Origin: Rickettsia typhi
Lineage (GTDB): Bacteria; Pseudomonadota; Alphaproteobacteria; Rickettsiales; UBA1997
Direction: 5' to 3'
NCBI GenBank assembly: GCA_945898025.1
Contig: CAMDGT010000079.1
Coordinates: 1-5,789, forward strand
Length of the DNA: 5,789 bases
Below the pieces are notes generated by a model. That model was not told the origin of the DNA. It ran no database searches and saw only the letters and a list, made by a program, of their open reading frames with translations. A program made the position numbers and the translations under genes. This document shows, in pieces, positions 1 through 5,789 of this stretch. How positions within the stretch are numbered: the stretch's first letter is position 1; each line of letters opens with the position of its first letter.

Positions 1-2
1 TT

Positions 3-119
3 CTTTTATTATCAATAAAATCAAACAACATAAATCTAAAGCGATTATTAAAATTAAAAAATAGAGAAAATGATATTATTTTTAATTTTATAACATTTTC
101 AATCTATCGCAACAAATAA
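3..119 (+). CDS. Possible C-terminal tail of a convergent gene (weak)
   Basis: Plus-strand frame 3 is open from the left window edge for 38 codons to a TAA at 117-119. It reads roughly LLLSIKSNNINLKRLLKLKN, then a Phe/Ile-rich end closing in SIYRNK. I do not recognise a family. In DNA this AT-rich, an open run of this length is uncommon but can occur by chance. In its favour, it would end 10 bases before the stop of the minus-strand thiolase gene, a normal convergent layout. Against it, the codons are rich in ATA and AAA with no recognisable motif, and a candidate terminator hairpin lies inside it. Treat it as a candidate only. Confidence 0.2.
   Translation, partial: LLLSIKSNNINLKRLLKLKNRENDIIFNFITFSIYRNK
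66..100 (-). terminator. Candidate intrinsic terminator after the thiolase gene
   Basis: On the minus strand, GAAAATG (100-94) can pair with CATTTTC (72-66). The stem is extended inward by TTAT/ATAA (93-90 with 79-76) after a 3-base bulge. The 3' side is followed by TCTATTTTTTAATTTT, a T-rich run. It lies about 30 bases past the thiolase stop. The stem is AT-only apart from two G-C pairs, so its strength is doubtful, and such structures arise easily in AT-rich spacers. Confidence 0.35.
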
Positions 120-129
120 TTTAGCTAAT

Positions 130-1419
130 TTACCTAGCTTCAACAATAACTGAACCACCTTGCCCTCCACCAATACAGATGGTTGCTAGGCCTGTGGTTA
201 AATCTCTTCTTCTTAATTCTCGCAATAGATGAATAATAATTCTTGATCCACTCATACCAACGGGGTGACCAAGGGCAATAGCTCCACCATTAACATTAAG
301 CTTGTTGATGTCTATTTCGCCAATTGCAGAGCAATCAAAATTTTTACGACAAAATTCTTCACTAGCAAATGCCCTAACACAGCCAATAACTTGAGCTGAA
401 AAAGCTTCGTTAATTTCAATCAAATCAAAATCATTGAGTTTTAATTTTGTTTTATCTAAGAGTTTTTTAGTTGAGAAAACTGGCCCAAGACCCATTACAG
501 AAGGATCTAAACCGGAAAAAGCGAAATCTCTAATGAACCCCAAGGGTGTAATGCCAAGCTCTTTAGCCTTAGATTCAGACATTAATATTGCCATCGAGGC
601 ACCATCGGTAATCTGGGAAGAATTACCAACAGTAACGGTTCCTGTAATTTTATCAAAATAAGGCTTTAATTTTGATAAATCTTCAATGGTTTGATTTTTT
701 CTAACACCTTCATCTGTTTCTATCATCATTGAGTTTTTTTCATCATAGTTAAATATTGGAATAATTTCTTCTGCAAATTTCTTAAGACTAGCTGGGTTTG
801 ATGCCAATAAATGGCTTCGCAAAGCAAATTCATCTTGCTCTTGACGAGTAATTTTAAAATTAGAAGCAATTTTTTCAGCAGTTAAGCCCATTATCAACCC
901 AGACAATGGGTCAGTTAATCCTTGCATCAAACCTATTACTGGTTTTAAAAATTTTAGACGAATTTTAGATATAATTTTTAATTTATGACCAATGCTTTTA
1001 GCTCGAGAAATCTCGGCGATAATGTCAGTAATTTGCTTGCCGAATAATAAGGGAATATTTGACATCGATTCAACCCCGCCACATAAGATAATATTGGCAT
1101 CGCCATTATTAATTTTAGAACATGCTGAAGTAAATGCCTCCATACCTGATGCACAATTACGATGAACTGTGTAGGCGGGCACAGAATAAGGAACTCCAGC
1201 TCTAACCGCGATAACTCTTGCAATATTTGCAGAATCTGCGGGCTGTGCCACATTGCCAATAATTACTTCATCAATTTGATGAGGAGAAATAGAGGAGCGA
1301 ATCATTGTTTCTTTCGCAATCATTGCCCCCAATTGTTGGGCTGACAAATTTTTTAGCACTCCGCCCGCTTTACCCATGGGAGATCTAAAACCATCTATAA
1401 TTGCAATTCTTTCTTTCAT
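130..1419 (-). CDS. Acetyl-CoA C-acyltransferase (thiolase), FadI/HADHB-like
   Basis: This is a thiolase that condenses or cleaves acyl-CoA with acetyl-CoA: 3-ketoacyl-CoA thiolysis in beta-oxidation, or acetoacetyl-CoA formation. It is probably cytosolic. From the chosen start it is 429 residues. All catalytic elements are visible: nucleophile Cys89 in the HRNCASGMEA block, NEAF at about 337-340, the His of GHPVG at about 384-388, and the second Cys of CIGGGQGG at about 415-422. A long loop (about 137-170) with AKSIGHKLKIISKIRLKFLK matches the FadI/mitochondrial HADHB group rather than the shorter AtoB/PhaA enzymes (about 393 aa). However, NEAF and CIGGGQG resemble AtoB/PhaA, since FadI and HADHB carry HEAF. 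Substrate range is therefore open. The start at 1419 (MKERIAIIDG) is preferred because thiolases begin a few residues before this strand; an in-frame ATG at 1452 would add 11 residues. No Shine-Dalgarno is seen at either. No fadJ partner is adjacent. It lies 257 bases downstream of carB on the same strand, behind its own possible promoter. Confidence 0.94.
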   Translation of the reverse strand: MKERIAIIDGFRSPMGKAGGVLKNLSAQQLGAMIAKETMIRSSISPHQIDEVIIGNVAQPADSANIARVIAVRAGVPYSVPAYTVHRNCASGMEAFTSACSKINNGDANIILCGGVESMSNIPLLFGKQITDIIAEISRAKSIGHKLKIISKIRLKFLKPVIGLMQGLTDPLSGLIMGLTAEKIASNFKITRQEQDEFALRSHLLASNPASLKKFAEEIIPIFNYDEKNSMMIETDEGVRKNQTIEDLSKLKPYFDKITGTVTVGNSSQITDGASMAILMSESKAKELGITPLGFIRDFAFSGLDPSVMGLGPVFSTKKLLDKTKLKLNDFDLIEINEAFSAQVIGCVRAFASEEFCRKNFDCSAIGEIDINKLNVNGGAIALGHPVGMSGSRIIIHLLRELRRRDLTTGLATICIGGGQGGSVIVEAR

Positions 1420-1490
1420 AATAAAAAACTTAAGTTGATAAATAACATTCATTTAAAGCTTTGAAAAACTTTAAATCATTGCTTAATAAT

Positions 1491-1496
1491 ATTATA
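1491..1496 (-). promoter_or_regulatory. Candidate -10 box for the thiolase gene
   Basis: A perfect TATAAT reads on the minus strand in an about 11% GC spacer. A start of transcription a few bases downstream would give a leader of roughly 65 bases to the ATG at 1419. The -35 region is poor: at 18-base spacing TTCAAT matches TTGACA in only three positions. In DNA this AT-rich such a box also occurs by chance. Confidence 0.3.
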
Positions 1497-1532
1497 AAAA
1501 TAGAAAAAATTAAAATTGAAATTAATATATTA

Positions 1533-1676
1533 TGGGAGTATTGAATTTCCGCTTTTACAAAAAAATGTTAGGCATTTTCTTTTTTGGCGAGGCAGTGGAT
1601 ATAAATATTCATAAGGAGCCAAAAAATAAAATAACGACACAATTTGCAGTAAAAGTTAGGGAATTCAAAAGTCCCA
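1533..1676. repeat. 144-bp imperfect palindromic element (MITE-like)
   Basis: The left arm 1533-1588 is the inverted copy of the right arm 1676-1618, with the centre near 1603 and a 29-base loop (1589-1617). Three blocks pair in order. TGGGAGTATTGAATTTCC (1533-1550) matches the complement of 1659-1676 at 15 of 18 bases. TTTTAC (1553-1558) pairs with GTAAAA (1649-1654). ATTTTCTTTTTTGGC (1574-1588) pairs with 1618-1632 at 14 of 15. The axis drifts by only about 1.5 bases because of small indels. GC is about 33% against about 11% in the adjoining 1451-1530. The element is flanked on both sides by TTA (1530-1532 and 1677-1679), possibly a target duplication; the right TTA is the carB stop codon on the minus strand. 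As RNA either strand folds into a long hairpin, so it may end or stabilise the carB transcript. Assignment to a transposon family is not possible here. No second copy is in the window. Confidence 0.75.
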
Positions 1677-3317
1677 TTATGATAAATCTTGCAATGCTCT
1701 CACTTCAAGCTTGCAGTCATTTTCTTTATAAGCAATAATTGCATCTACTAATGCTAAAGCCCCAGATATAGTAGTGCTGTAAGTAACCCCCTTCATTAAT
1801 GCCGTTCTTCTAATTGAAAAACTATCTTTGGTTGAGCGAGCTCCTTCTGTTGTATTAACCACTAAATTAATCTCTTTATTGGCGATCATATCAACAACAT
1901 GAGGCTTTTCTTCGGTAATTTTATTAACAATAGTAACTGCGATTTGATTTTCAGCCAGAAATTTCGCGGTGCCTTTTGTTGCAACGATCTTAAAGCCGGT
2001 GGCAATTAATTTTTGGGCAATTATCAGCAATTTATGCTTATCGCTGTCTTTTACCGACAAAAATGCCAATCCATCTTTTGGCAATTTTACTCCTGTTGCA
2101 ATTTGTGCTTTTGCAAATGCCATTGGAAATGTAGTATCTATACCCATTACCTCTCCTGTTGACTTCATTTCAGGACCTAAAATTATATCAACATTGCTGA
2201 ATCTAGCAAAAGGAAACACCACCTCTTTAACCGCAAAATAGTTTGGCTTTTTTTCTTGTAGGTTAAAATCTTTGAGTTTTTTGCCTATCATAATTAAAGA
2301 TGCTATTTTGGCAATTGGAATAGCAGTTGATTTAGCAACGAAAGGAACTGTTCTTGAGGCTCTAGGGTTAACTTCTAATACAAATATTTCTTCATCTTTA
2401 ATTGCAAACTGGATATTCATTAAACCCTTAACATTAAGAGCAATTGCAAGCTTAGTGGTGGCTATTTTTATTTTAGAAATTAATTCTTCGCTTAAACTAT
2501 AAGGAGGCAAAGAGCATGCAGAATCTCCGGAATGGATTCCCGCTTCTTCGATATGTTGCATTACCCCAGCAACAAAAACATCTTCTCCATCGCACAAAGC
2601 ATCAACATCAACTTCAATGGCATCGGTTAAAAATTTGTCAATTAATAAAGGCCCAGTTTCAAAAATATCAACATAATCGGTTAAATATTTATTTAAATAT
2701 TCGTAATCATAAATAATTGCCATACCCTTGCCACCCAAGACATATGAGGGCCTGACCACAATTGGAAATTCTATCTCGCTAGCCTTTTCTAAAACTTGCT
2801 TGGCAGAATAGGCGATGCTATTTTTAGGTTGATTAAGATTAAGATCTTGTAATAGTTTTTTGAATCTATCTCTATCCTCAGCCAAATCAATCATATCAGG
2901 AGAGGTTCCAATAATTGGAACATTTTGCTCTTGTAAAAATTTTGCTAAGCTAAGAGGGGTTTGACCTCCAAATTGAATATTAACCCCTAAAAGCTTGCCA
3001 TTGCTCATTTCTTTTCTTACTAATTCAATAACATCTTCGTTAGTCAAGGGCTCAAAATATAGCCTATCTGAACTGTCGTAGTCGGTAGAAACAGTTTCTG
3101 GGTTGCAATTTACCATAATTGCTTCGATATTATGCTCTCTAAATGCAGATGCGGAATGTACACAGGTATAATCAAATTCAATGCCCTGACCTATTCTATT
3201 AGGGCCACTGCCTAAAATAATGACTTTATCGCGATCCGTTGGCTTAGATTCACAATTATCTTCTTGATATAGGTTTGGTCTATTTCGGTTAATAGAATTA
3301 ATATTTTCATCATTCAT
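1677..3317 (-). CDS. carB: Carbamoyl-phosphate synthase large subunit, C-terminal half only
   Basis: CarB makes carbamoyl phosphate from bicarbonate, ammonia (channelled from CarA) and two ATP, feeding pyrimidine and arginine synthesis. The usual protein is about 1,070 aa; this one is 546 aa and matches only the second half. Residues 27-50 hold the start of the second synthetase unit ([20 protein letters not shown]), followed by [13 protein letters not shown] (69-81), the ATP-grasp [11 protein letters not shown] (189-199), [16 protein letters not shown] (256-271), GLMNIQFA (298-305) and [12 protein letters not shown] (315-326). The allosteric MGS-like domain runs from about 415 to the end and looks complete. 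Homology begins near Tyr17 ([11 protein letters not shown], compare the usual YSTYEEDCES-type linker); residues 1-16 look novel. An in-frame TAA at 3333-3335 lies just upstream of the ATG, and only 151 bases separate it from lptG, so the N-terminal half is not adjacent. No Shine-Dalgarno is evident. It is either one of two split carB genes or a rearranged remnant; the intact frame and conserved motifs favour a working gene. Confidence 0.93.
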   Translation of the reverse strand: MNDENINSINRNRPNLYQEDNCESKPTDRDKVIILGSGPNRIGQGIEFDYTCVHSASAFREHNIEAIMVNCNPETVSTDYDSSDRLYFEPLTNEDVIELVRKEMSNGKLLGVNIQFGGQTPLSLAKFLQEQNVPIIGTSPDMIDLAEDRDRFKKLLQDLNLNQPKNSIAYSAKQVLEKASEIEFPIVVRPSYVLGGKGMAIIYDYEYLNKYLTDYVDIFETGPLLIDKFLTDAIEVDVDALCDGEDVFVAGVMQHIEEAGIHSGDSACSLPPYSLSEELISKIKIATTKLAIALNVKGLMNIQFAIKDEEIFVLEVNPRASRTVPFVAKSTAIPIAKIASLIMIGKKLKDFNLQEKKPNYFAVKEVVFPFARFSNVDIILGPEMKSTGEVMGIDTTFPMAFAKAQIATGVKLPKDGLAFLSVKDSDKHKLLIIAQKLIATGFKIVATKGTAKFLAENQIAVTIVNKITEEKPHVVDMIANKEINLVVNTTEGARSTKDSFSIRRTALMKGVTYSTTISGALALVDAIIAYKENDCKLEVRALQDLS

Positions 3318-3334
3318 AAAAAAACATTCAACTT

Positions 3335-3340
3335 ATATTA
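3335..3340 (-). promoter_or_regulatory. Weak candidate -10 box upstream of carB
   Basis: TAATAT on the minus strand (4 of 6 matches to TATAAT) lies 17 bases before the carB start. No good -35 hexamer is seen; the matching distance falls in AT-rich DNA at the edge of the 13-bp repeats. If it is real, the leader would be very short (about 10 bases). Low confidence. Confidence 0.15.
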
Positions 3341-3358
3341 TGTGTTAATCCTTAAAAA

Positions 3359-3398
3359 TTAAGGGGGAAAATTAAGGGGGAAAATTAAGAGAGAAAAA
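3359..3398. repeat. 13-bp tandem repeat, about three units, with G5 runs
   Basis: TTAAGGGGGAAAA occurs twice head to tail (3359-3371 and 3372-3384), followed by a diverged third copy TTAAGAGAGAAAAA (3385-3398). The plus strand is almost all purine apart from the TT of each unit, and the two GGGGG runs stand out in this AT-rich DNA. CCTTAA/TTAAGG (3350-3355 with 3359-3364) also forms a 6-bp inverted repeat at the edge of the array. It lies in the 151-base spacer between the lptG stop and the carB start. The rest of the spacer is plain AT-rich sequence with only weak AT-only hairpins, for example around 3396-3417. The array could be slippage-generated filler, a rearrangement scar or a regulatory direct repeat. 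Confidence 0.7.
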
Positions 3399-3468
3399 TT
3401 ATTTTTAAAATTAATTTAACAAAGAGATTTTAATCAATCATTTTATAATGCAAAATATTTTATTATTT

Positions 3469-4578
3469 TTAGAATTTTTCTTTGTAAAAAATCAACAAAA
3501 TGGCTATTGATAAATAAATCATCGTCATAATCCAACTTGCTGAAATAACTGAAATTAAGCCCGCCGAACCAAGAGTATCTGCTATATTATCAAAAATATA
3601 AAGCCCAACTCCCGTTAAAACTCCTAAAAAAATCATTATAAAAGCTTTTTGATTACGAATATGATTAATCGCAAAAAACCCCGCTATAATTGACATAATC
3701 GCAAATATTGGTGGTCTAGTTAGTAAGTGATGATAACGAACCCTAAATTTCAAAGAGGAGATGCCTTCATTATTAAGCTCTTTAATAATTTGTGGCAATT
3801 CAAAAATAGTAAATAATTTTACATCCTGAAAATTATTGCGGATAATATTATTGATAAAACTTTCTTGAATATTGGTTTTGATATTAGTTTGTAAGGTTTT
3901 TTTATTGGTTAAATCGCTACCATTAATTATTGCATCTTTTATAAGCCATTGATTTTGCTTGAAAAAAACCTCTTTAGCATCAATTTTTTTATAAAAAATG
4001 CCGTCTTTGTCAAAAAACCAAAAACTAACATTGATAAAGGAGAGATTCTGCGGATCTACCTTTTCCATTTTTATCAATATTTCTTCATCTTGATTTTCAA
4101 GATTAGCTTGCTTAATCCAAACCCCCCCTGAAAATTCAATAATATTTTTAGATTCTTTCTTAAGCCCAACATTTTCAAGCTCTCTTAGTTTATTAATGGC
4201 AAAACCATTTAATGAAGCAAATAATGTTATCCATAATATGCCAATAAAAAATGATGTTAATGCAATTGGCTTAATGATATCCCACAAAGAGAAGCTACTA
4301 TTGCGGATTGCGGTTATTTCGCTCTTACTAGCAAGGGTAAATAGAGTAATAATTGCAGATAAAAGAATTATTGAAGATGAAAATTCATCAACGAATACGA
4401 CACTACTAATAACAGCAAGCAGAAGTGTTTTAAAAATAGACAAATTTACTTCTCTTGCCTTTTCAAAAATTTCGATTAGCCCAATTAGTGAACCCAAAAA
4501 GAAACAAGCAACTAAAATTTGCAAAAATCTAATTAAAAAGCTTTTAATTAAATAGCGATTAATTAATTTAATAAACAT
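3469..4578 (-). CDS. lptG: LPS export ABC transporter permease LptG
   Basis: LptG is one of two inner-membrane permeases of the LptB2FG complex, which extracts LPS from the inner membrane and passes it to LptC and the periplasmic bridge. At 369 aa it is close to the usual 360. The YjgP/YjgQ layout is clear: TM1 about 12-36, TM2 about 53-84, TM3 about 101-124, a periplasmic beta-jellyroll of about 145-250 opening with EFSGGVWIKQ (148-157), then TM4 about 286-304, TM5 about 312-331 and TM6 about 343-365. The cytoplasmic coupling region after TM2 reads SEITAIRNSSFS (86-97), equivalent to SELxxxxASGFT-type sequences, with the usual Gly replaced by Ser. Assignment as LptG rather than LptF rests on the N-terminus, the GGVW motif and the position after lptF. 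It begins 6 bases after the lptF stop, so the two are very likely co-transcribed and translationally coupled. No Shine-Dalgarno is visible. Confidence 0.92.
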   Translation of the reverse strand: MFIKLINRYLIKSFLIRFLQILVACFFLGSLIGLIEIFEKAREVNLSIFKTLLLAVISSVVFVDEFSSSIILLSAIITLFTLASKSEITAIRNSSFSLWDIIKPIALTSFFIGILWITLFASLNGFAINKLRELENVGLKKESKNIIEFSGGVWIKQANLENQDEEILIKMEKVDPQNLSFINVSFWFFDKDGIFYKKIDAKEVFFKQNQWLIKDAIINGSDLTNKKTLQTNIKTNIQESFINNIIRNNFQDVKLFTIFELPQIIKELNNEGISSLKFRVRYHHLLTRPPIFAIMSIIAGFFAINHIRNQKAFIMIFLGVLTGVGLYIFDNIADTLGSAGLISVISASWIMTMIYLSIAILLIFYKEKF

Positions 4579-4584
4579 TTTAAC

Positions 4585-5682
4585 TTATAAGTTAGATAAA
4601 AATTTGCGGTATAAATAGTCACAAAATATATAAAAAATAACTATTCCAGCATTAATTAAGAATATATTTATTATTTTATCAAAAGATATCATGATATCGC
4701 TTATAATGATATTGATAATTAAAAACAGCATTGCAAATAATGTTGCCCCCGCTATATTTTTTAAGCCTCCGTGGCGAGTAAAATTTTCTTTCAGAATAAA
4801 AAATAAAGCGATCATAACAAGAAAAAATGGAAATAACGGATAAAGAAATCTTTGATAAATTTCAATATTATATACCGATTGCTCTAAATCACTCAAAATG
4901 CGATCAGGGTTAAATAATTCTAGTAAATATTGCTCCTGTGGCTTCCATTTTATTTGATTGTTATTTTCGGCATTGTTTTCTGTAAGATTCAAAATATATT
5001 CTTGAAAATATAATATATCTGATTTTTGAGTAGTTGAGTTAAATCTTTGAATCGAGCCATTATTCATTTCAAGCAAGATAACTCCATTTTCTGCGATAAT
5101 TTTACCAGTTTCTGCGGTGATGGTTAAAATATTATTAGCGGATCTTTGGTCCTGAATCAATATTCCGTAGAGCCTATTTAGTTTATCTTGAAATTTAGTG
5201 TAGATAGTAATTTTTTTGAACCGCTCAAAAGTTTTAGGATTAACCTTAAATTTAAAGTAATTATTTTGCAGATTAAGCTTAGATATTTTTAACTCCTTAT
5301 TGGCAAATGGAATTAAATAAAAAGATAAATAAAAAGCGAAAATAGTAAATAATAAACCAATAAATAATGCCGGCGATGCTATTTTAAGACTACTCAAGCC
5401 ACTATTTTTGAGAATGGTAATTTCATTATTGCGACTAAATTTTTGATAAGTCACTAAAGTTGCTGTAAATAAGCTAATCGGAGCACCGAATAATAGCAAT
5501 TTTGGCAAAATCAAAAGGAACATCTTCCATAGCTCTGTAAGAGCGATGCCGTTTTCTGTGATATATCGAATAAAGACAACAATTTTACTAAACCAAATCA
5601 ATGATATAAAAACAAAAATTATGGCAAAAAAGCTCAAAATAAGATTTTTAATAATGTATCTTTGATAAATTTTAGTTATCAT
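4585..5682 (-). CDS. lptF: LPS export ABC transporter permease LptF
   Basis: LptF is the partner of LptG in the LptB2FG LPS exporter of the inner membrane. At 365 aa it is almost exactly the usual length. The fold is TM1 about 13-33, TM2 about 52-80, TM3 about 102-125, a periplasmic jellyroll of about 143-235 and TM4-TM6 at about 278-297, 308-328 and 336-356. The coupling region after TM2 reads NNEITILKNSGLS (85-97), with the conserved Glu and Gly kept. The periplasmic GILIQDQR (173-180) and ITAETGKIIAENGVILLEM (188-206) blocks are typical of LptF and separate it from LptG. The N-termini of LptF and LptG still resemble each other (RYxIKxxL), as expected for paralogues. It starts 11 bases after the stop of the preceding uppP-like gene and ends 6 bases before lptG, indicating an operon. 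The start at 5682 is the first Met and leaves a normal short cytoplasmic N-terminus. Confidence 0.93.
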   Translation of the reverse strand: MITKIYQRYIIKNLILSFFAIIFVFISLIWFSKIVVFIRYITENGIALTELWKMFLLILPKLLLFGAPISLFTATLVTYQKFSRNNEITILKNSGLSSLKIASPALFIGLLFTIFAFYLSFYLIPFANKELKISKLNLQNNYFKFKVNPKTFERFKKITIYTKFQDKLNRLYGILIQDQRSANNILTITAETGKIIAENGVILLEMNNGSIQRFNSTTQKSDILYFQEYILNLTENNAENNNQIKWKPQEQYLLELFNPDRILSDLEQSVYNIEIYQRFLYPLFPFFLVMIALFFILKENFTRHGGLKNIAGATLFAMLFLIINIIISDIMISFDKIINIFLINAGIVIFYIFCDYLYRKFLSNL

Positions 5683-5693
5683 TATTTTAAATT

Positions 5694-5789
5694 TTAGCTA
5701 AATGAGATAATTAGTAAGATTAAGGCACCAATAATAATGCGATAAGTTGCAAAAATTAAAAAATTATTTTTCGCAACAAATGAAATTAA
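5694..5789 (-). CDS. uppP: Undecaprenyl-diphosphate phosphatase UppP, C-terminal end (partial)
   Basis: The last 31 residues and TAA stop of a gene that enters from the right edge. The visible protein has KNNFLIFATYRIIIGALILL followed by a short hydrophobic end and Ser. A Phe-x-x-Tyr-Arg-Ile-x-x-Gly start to the last membrane helix is typical of the C-terminus of UppP/BacA. This inner-membrane enzyme removes a phosphate from undecaprenyl diphosphate so that the carrier can be reused in peptidoglycan and surface-polysaccharide synthesis. The stop is 11 bases before lptF, so it is probably the upstream gene of the same operon. The catalytic parts are outside the window, so the call rests on one short motif; another polytopic membrane protein is possible. 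Confidence 0.65.
   Translation of the reverse strand, partial: LISFVAKNNFLIFATYRIIIGALILLIISFS

Noticed and set aside
2..31. Minus-strand ATG at 31 opening a frame (MLFDFIDNKR) that runs off the left edge
   Set aside because: Only ten codons are visible, there is no ribosome-binding signal and no recognisable motif, so it cannot be called a gene start.
434..661. Plus-strand open frame inside the thiolase gene, and similar ones at 978-1259 (minus), 1162-1344, 1969-2241, 2272-2502, 2516-2716, 3949-4131 and 4196-4555
   Set aside because: They lie wholly within confidently assigned genes in other frames and show no family motifs; they are shadows of the real coding strand.
1655..1676. GGGA...TCCC hairpin right after the carB stop as a simple terminator
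   Set aside because: The 4-bp stem lacks a following T-run and is better explained as part of one arm of the larger palindrome.
3318..3468. Remnant of the missing CarB N-terminal half in the spacer upstream of carB
   Set aside because: The spacer is low-complexity AT-rich DNA with stops, including an in-frame TAA at 3333-3335, and no CarB-like residues in any minus frame that I read.
4581..4594. Perfect 14-bp palindrome TAACTTATAAGTTA across the lptF stop and lptF-lptG gap
   Set aside because: About one palindrome of this length is expected by chance in a window this AT-rich, and it has no second copy or terminator-like T-run in context.
1..5789. tRNA or rRNA genes, CRISPR arrays or riboswitches
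   Set aside because: The spacers total only about 500 bases and show no cloverleaf, spaced repeats or aptamer-like conserved sequence.

Overview
The window is a strongly AT-rich stretch of Gram-negative DNA with four complete genes and one gene fragment. All of these lie on the minus strand, so transcription runs from the right edge to the left. The low GC, small spacers, LPS-export genes (so an outer membrane with LPS), FadI/HADHB-like thiolase and CarB sequence style suggest an AT-rich alphaproteobacterium, perhaps a Rickettsiales- or Holosporales-like symbiont. That placement is inference; no rRNA or other phylogenetic marker is present.

Right part (3469-5789): an envelope cluster. The C-terminal end of a probable UppP (undecaprenyl-diphosphate phosphatase) is followed after 11 bases by lptF, and after 6 more bases by lptG. 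LptF and LptG are the two inner-membrane permease subunits that, with the ATPase LptB, pull LPS out of the inner membrane. UppP recycles the lipid carrier used for peptidoglycan and O-antigen. The tight spacing suggests one transcript.

Middle (1677-3468): 151 non-coding bases carry a 13-bp tandem repeat with G5 runs. After them comes a gene encoding only the C-terminal half of the carbamoyl-phosphate synthase large subunit CarB (second ATP-grasp synthetase unit plus the allosteric MGS domain). The N-terminal half is not in the window, and an in-frame stop closes the reading frame just upstream of the start. This is either a split two-gene carB or the remainder of a rearranged carB.

Left part (1-1676): immediately after the carB stop lies a 144-bp imperfect palindrome (1533-1676). 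It has arms of about 56 bases, about 33% GC inside about 11% GC flanking DNA, and is bounded by TTA on each side. It looks like a small palindromic, MITE-type repeat. After a very AT-rich leader with a TATAAT box comes a thiolase gene of the FadI/HADHB type (beta-oxidation or acetoacetyl-CoA metabolism). The last 129 bases hold an AT-rich hairpin that could end thiolase transcription, and a weak open frame that might be the tail of a convergent plus-strand gene.

The genes are ordinary housekeeping functions. The two items most worth following up are the half-length carB and the palindromic element touching its stop codon.
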